From: Streptomyces sp. NBC_00335
Lineage (GTDB): Bacteria > Actinomycetota > Actinomycetes > Streptomycetales > Streptomycetaceae
Assembly: GCF_036127095.1 (NCBI RefSeq)
Contig: NZ_CP108007.1
Coordinates: forward strand, 186,001-250,000
DNA length: 64,000 nucleotides
Direction: 5' to 3'
Below the pieces are notes generated by a model, which was not told the origin of the DNA, did no database searches, and was given only the letters and a program-made list of their open reading frames with translations. Made by a program: the position numbers and the translations under genes. Shown here piece after piece: positions 41,095-64,000 of the stretch; position 1 is the first letter of the stretch; the number at the start of each line of letters is the position of its first letter.

Positions 41095-42101
41095 AGCCTG
41101 GACGCCGCGCCCTCGCCCAAGGGCTGCGCGAGACCATCGGCGGCACCCCGCTGGTGGCACTGGACCGGCTCCTGCCCGACTTCCGGTCCCGGATCTACGC
41201 GAAGATGGAACGCTTCAACCCCGGCGGCAGCATCAAGGACCGCACCGCCCTGCGCCTGCTCGCGGACAAGGTCGCCACCGGCGAACTCGAACCCGCCCGG
41301 TCCGTGGTCGTCGAGTCCAGCTCCGGCAACCTCGGCGTGGGACTGGCCCAGCTGTGCCGCAGCTTCGGCCTGCGCTTCATCTGCGTCGTCGACGCCCGTA
41401 CCACCGCACGCAACATCGACCTGCTGCGCGCCTACCAGGCCGAGGTGGAGGTCGTCACCGAACCCGACCCGCAGACCGGCGAGTTCCTGCCCGCCCGGCT
41501 GCGCCGGGTCCGGGAACTGACCGAGCAGCTGCCGGGCGCCTACTGGCCCAACCAGTACAGCAACCCGCTCAACCCGATCGCGCACCACCGCACGATGGAG
41601 GAGATCGACCGTGCCCTCGGCGGCCGCGTCGACTACCTCTTCTCGGCCGTCAGCACCTTCGGAACCCTGCGGGGCTGCGCCGAGTACATCCGCGCGCACG
41701 ACCTGGACACCACCGTCGTGGGCGTGGACGCCGCCGGCAGCGCCATCTTCGGCAACCCGCCGGGCCCCCGGCTGCTGCCCGGCCACGGCGCGGCCATCCG
41801 GCCGCCGCTCGCCGACCTGACCCTGGCCGACGAGGTGGTCCACGTACCCGACCTCGAAGCCGTCGCGGCCTGCCGCCGGCTGGTGCGCCGCGAGGCCGTC
41901 CTCGCGGGGGCCTCCTCCGGAGCCGTCGTCGCGGCCCTGGAGCAGCTCGCCGACCGGATCCCGGCGGGCTCCCAGTGCGTGCTCGTCTTCCCCGACGGCG
42001 GAGACCGCTACCTCGACACCGTCTACTCCGACGCCTGGGTCACCCAGCACTTCGGAGCCGTCTCCCACCTCTGGGAACCCCCCCTCACCACCTCCGTATG
42101 A
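41091..42101 (+). CDS. sbnA: N-(2-amino-2-carboxyethyl)-L-glutamate synthase (SbnA-like)
   Basis: This 336-residue PLP enzyme joins O-phosphoserine with glutamate as the first step of diaminopropionate synthesis. The PLP Lys is K49 in NPGGSIKDRT, SSSGNLG binds the substrate carboxylate, and a conserved STFGTLRGCAEY follows. The length and sequence fit SbnA rather than housekeeping cysteine synthase. The start overlaps the sbnB stop by 4 bp (ATGA). It is the active counterpart of the degenerate protein at 39221. Confidence 0.93.
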   Translation: MKPGRRALAQGLRETIGGTPLVALDRLLPDFRSRIYAKMERFNPGGSIKDRTALRLLADKVATGELEPARSVVVESSSGNLGVGLAQLCRSFGLRFICVVDARTTARNIDLLRAYQAEVEVVTEPDPQTGEFLPARLRRVRELTEQLPGAYWPNQYSNPLNPIAHHRTMEEIDRALGGRVDYLFSAVSTFGTLRGCAEYIRAHDLDTTVVGVDAAGSAIFGNPPGPRLLPGHGAAIRPPLADLTLADEVVHVPDLEAVAACRRLVRREAVLAGASSGAVVAALEQLADRIPAGSQCVLVFPDGGDRYLDTVYSDAWVTQHFGAVSHLWEPPLTTSV

Positions 42102-42133
42102 CACCCGACCGACCCCCTCTCCAGGAGACACCC

Positions 42134-42352
42134 ATGTCCGAACAGCAGTCCGCCCCCGCCGCCTTCCGCGTCGTCCACAACGACGAGGAGCAGTTCTCCG
42201 TCTGGTGGGCCGACCGTGACCTCCCGGCCGGCTGGCACGCCGAGGGCACCGAAGGCAGCCGCGAGGAGTGCCTCGCGCACATCGACGAGATCTGGACCGA
42301 CATGCGTCCGGCCAGCCTGCGCCGCCGCATGGCGGAGCAGGCCGCCGGCTGA
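42134..42352 (+). CDS. MbtH-like NRPS accessory protein
   Basis: This 72-residue MbtH protein has the family pattern NDEEQFSVWWADRDLPAGW, then SREECLAHIDEIWTDMRP, then ASLRRR. MbtH proteins bind A domains and raise their folding and activity. It is the only one in the window and lies just before NRPS-1, so it probably serves both synthetases. A CCAGGAGA ribosome site precedes ATG 42134. A large hairpin lies between this gene and NRPS-1. Confidence 0.96.
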   Translation: MSEQQSAPAAFRVVHNDEEQFSVWWADRDLPAGWHAEGTEGSREECLAHIDEIWTDMRPASLRRRMAEQAAG

Positions 42353-42374
42353 TCCGGCCCGTCGCCGCAGCAGC

Positions 42375-42406
42375 GCCGCTCCGCCGCACCGCCGCTCCGC
42401 CGCACC
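42375..42406. repeat. Perfect 16-bp tandem duplication
   Basis: GCCGCTCCGCCGCACC occurs twice in direct succession (42375-42390, 42391-42406), immediately 5' of the large hairpin upstream of NRPS-1. Confidence 0.9.
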
Positions 42407-42408
42407 AC

Positions 42409-42453
42409 GGCGGGCCGTGCGCACGGCTCAGGCACCCGTGCGCACGGCCCGCC
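42409..42453 (+). terminator. 18-bp perfect stem-loop between MbtH and NRPS-1
   Basis: GGCGGGCCGTGCGCACGG (42409-42426) pairs exactly with CCGTGCGCACGGCCCGCC (42436-42453), with a 9-base loop. It ends 55 bp before the NRPS-1 ATG. It may attenuate transcription into the very long NRPS genes or act as an mRNA-processing or stability structure. A separate promoter for NRPS-1 in the short remaining gap would then be needed, and none is obvious. Confidence 0.65.
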
Positions 42454-42507
42454 CGCACACACCGCTTCCGGGGTTCGCCCGACGATCTCATTAGGAGTGC
42501 CAGCGTT

Positions 42508-64000
<21,493 letters not shown>

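Overview
This is high-GC actinobacterial DNA, most likely Streptomyces. The genes use GC-rich third positions, GTG starts are common, ATGA/GTGA stop-start overlaps are frequent, and I found a single in-frame TTA codon. Nearly the whole window is one biosynthetic gene cluster. It joins a reducing type II polyketide synthase (PKS), a deoxysugar pathway and a large nonribosomal peptide synthetase (NRPS). Both window ends cut genes: a malonyltransferase on the left and the giant NRPS on the right.

Layout. (1) 1-9.9 kb, + strand: a discrete-enzyme reducing PKS. It comprises the FabD C-terminus, an ACP, a FabG-type ketoreductase, two hotdog dehydratases (one canonical, one without the usual His), a ketosynthase, a chain-length-factor-like partner with Asp in place of Cys, a single-chain KS-CLF fusion, a KASIII-like enzyme and a SnoaL fusion. 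The set resembles systems that make polyenes, aryl polyenes and cinnamoyl lipids. (2) 10-16.2 kb, +: an aldo/keto reductase, a phytoene-desaturase-like flavoenzyme, a thermostable-hemolysin-family protein, an acyl-adenylating ligase, an Fe/2-oxoglutarate oxygenase and a cupin, then (to 18.5 kb) a SnoaL protein and an MFS exporter. (3) 18.6-28 kb: sugar genes rmlC-like, rmlB, rmlA, a 2,3-dehydratase, a 3-ketoreductase and a glycosyltransferase. A TnpB-type insertion sequence sits between rmlA and rmlB, and two small accessory genes are interspersed. (4) 28-37.3 kb: a free-standing carrier-condensation protein with lost catalytic residues, a TetR regulator, a small membrane protein, a tryptophan-halogenase homologue lacking its catalytic Lys, an Asn-only micro-ORF, a small secreted protein, an AfsR-like SARP regulator and a secreted phospholipase A2. 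(5) 37.4-64 kb, +: a SyrP-like hydroxylase, a Sfp-type phosphopantetheinyl transferase, 2,3-diaminopropionate synthesis (SbnA-like pseudoenzyme, SbnB, SbnA), MbtH, NRPS-1 (A-T-C-A-T) and NRPS-2 (five C-A-T modules, then the start of a beta-lactamase/PBP-fold domain with an SxxK motif).

Inferred product: a glycosylated peptide of at least seven residues carrying a type II PKS-derived polyene or aryl-lipid chain. It probably contains two Asn-type residues (possibly hydroxylated) and a diaminopropionate-like basic residue, and may be released or cyclised by the fused PBP-type domain. How the acyl chain is attached is unclear: NRPS-1 starts with an A domain, and the free-standing C protein has lost its catalytic His. 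A recurring feature is the pairing of intact enzymes with homologues missing key residues (dehydratase, CLF, SbnA, C domain, halogenase, KASIII). No tRNA, rRNA, CRISPR array or origin was seen, and no annotated gap between genes exceeds about 300 bp.
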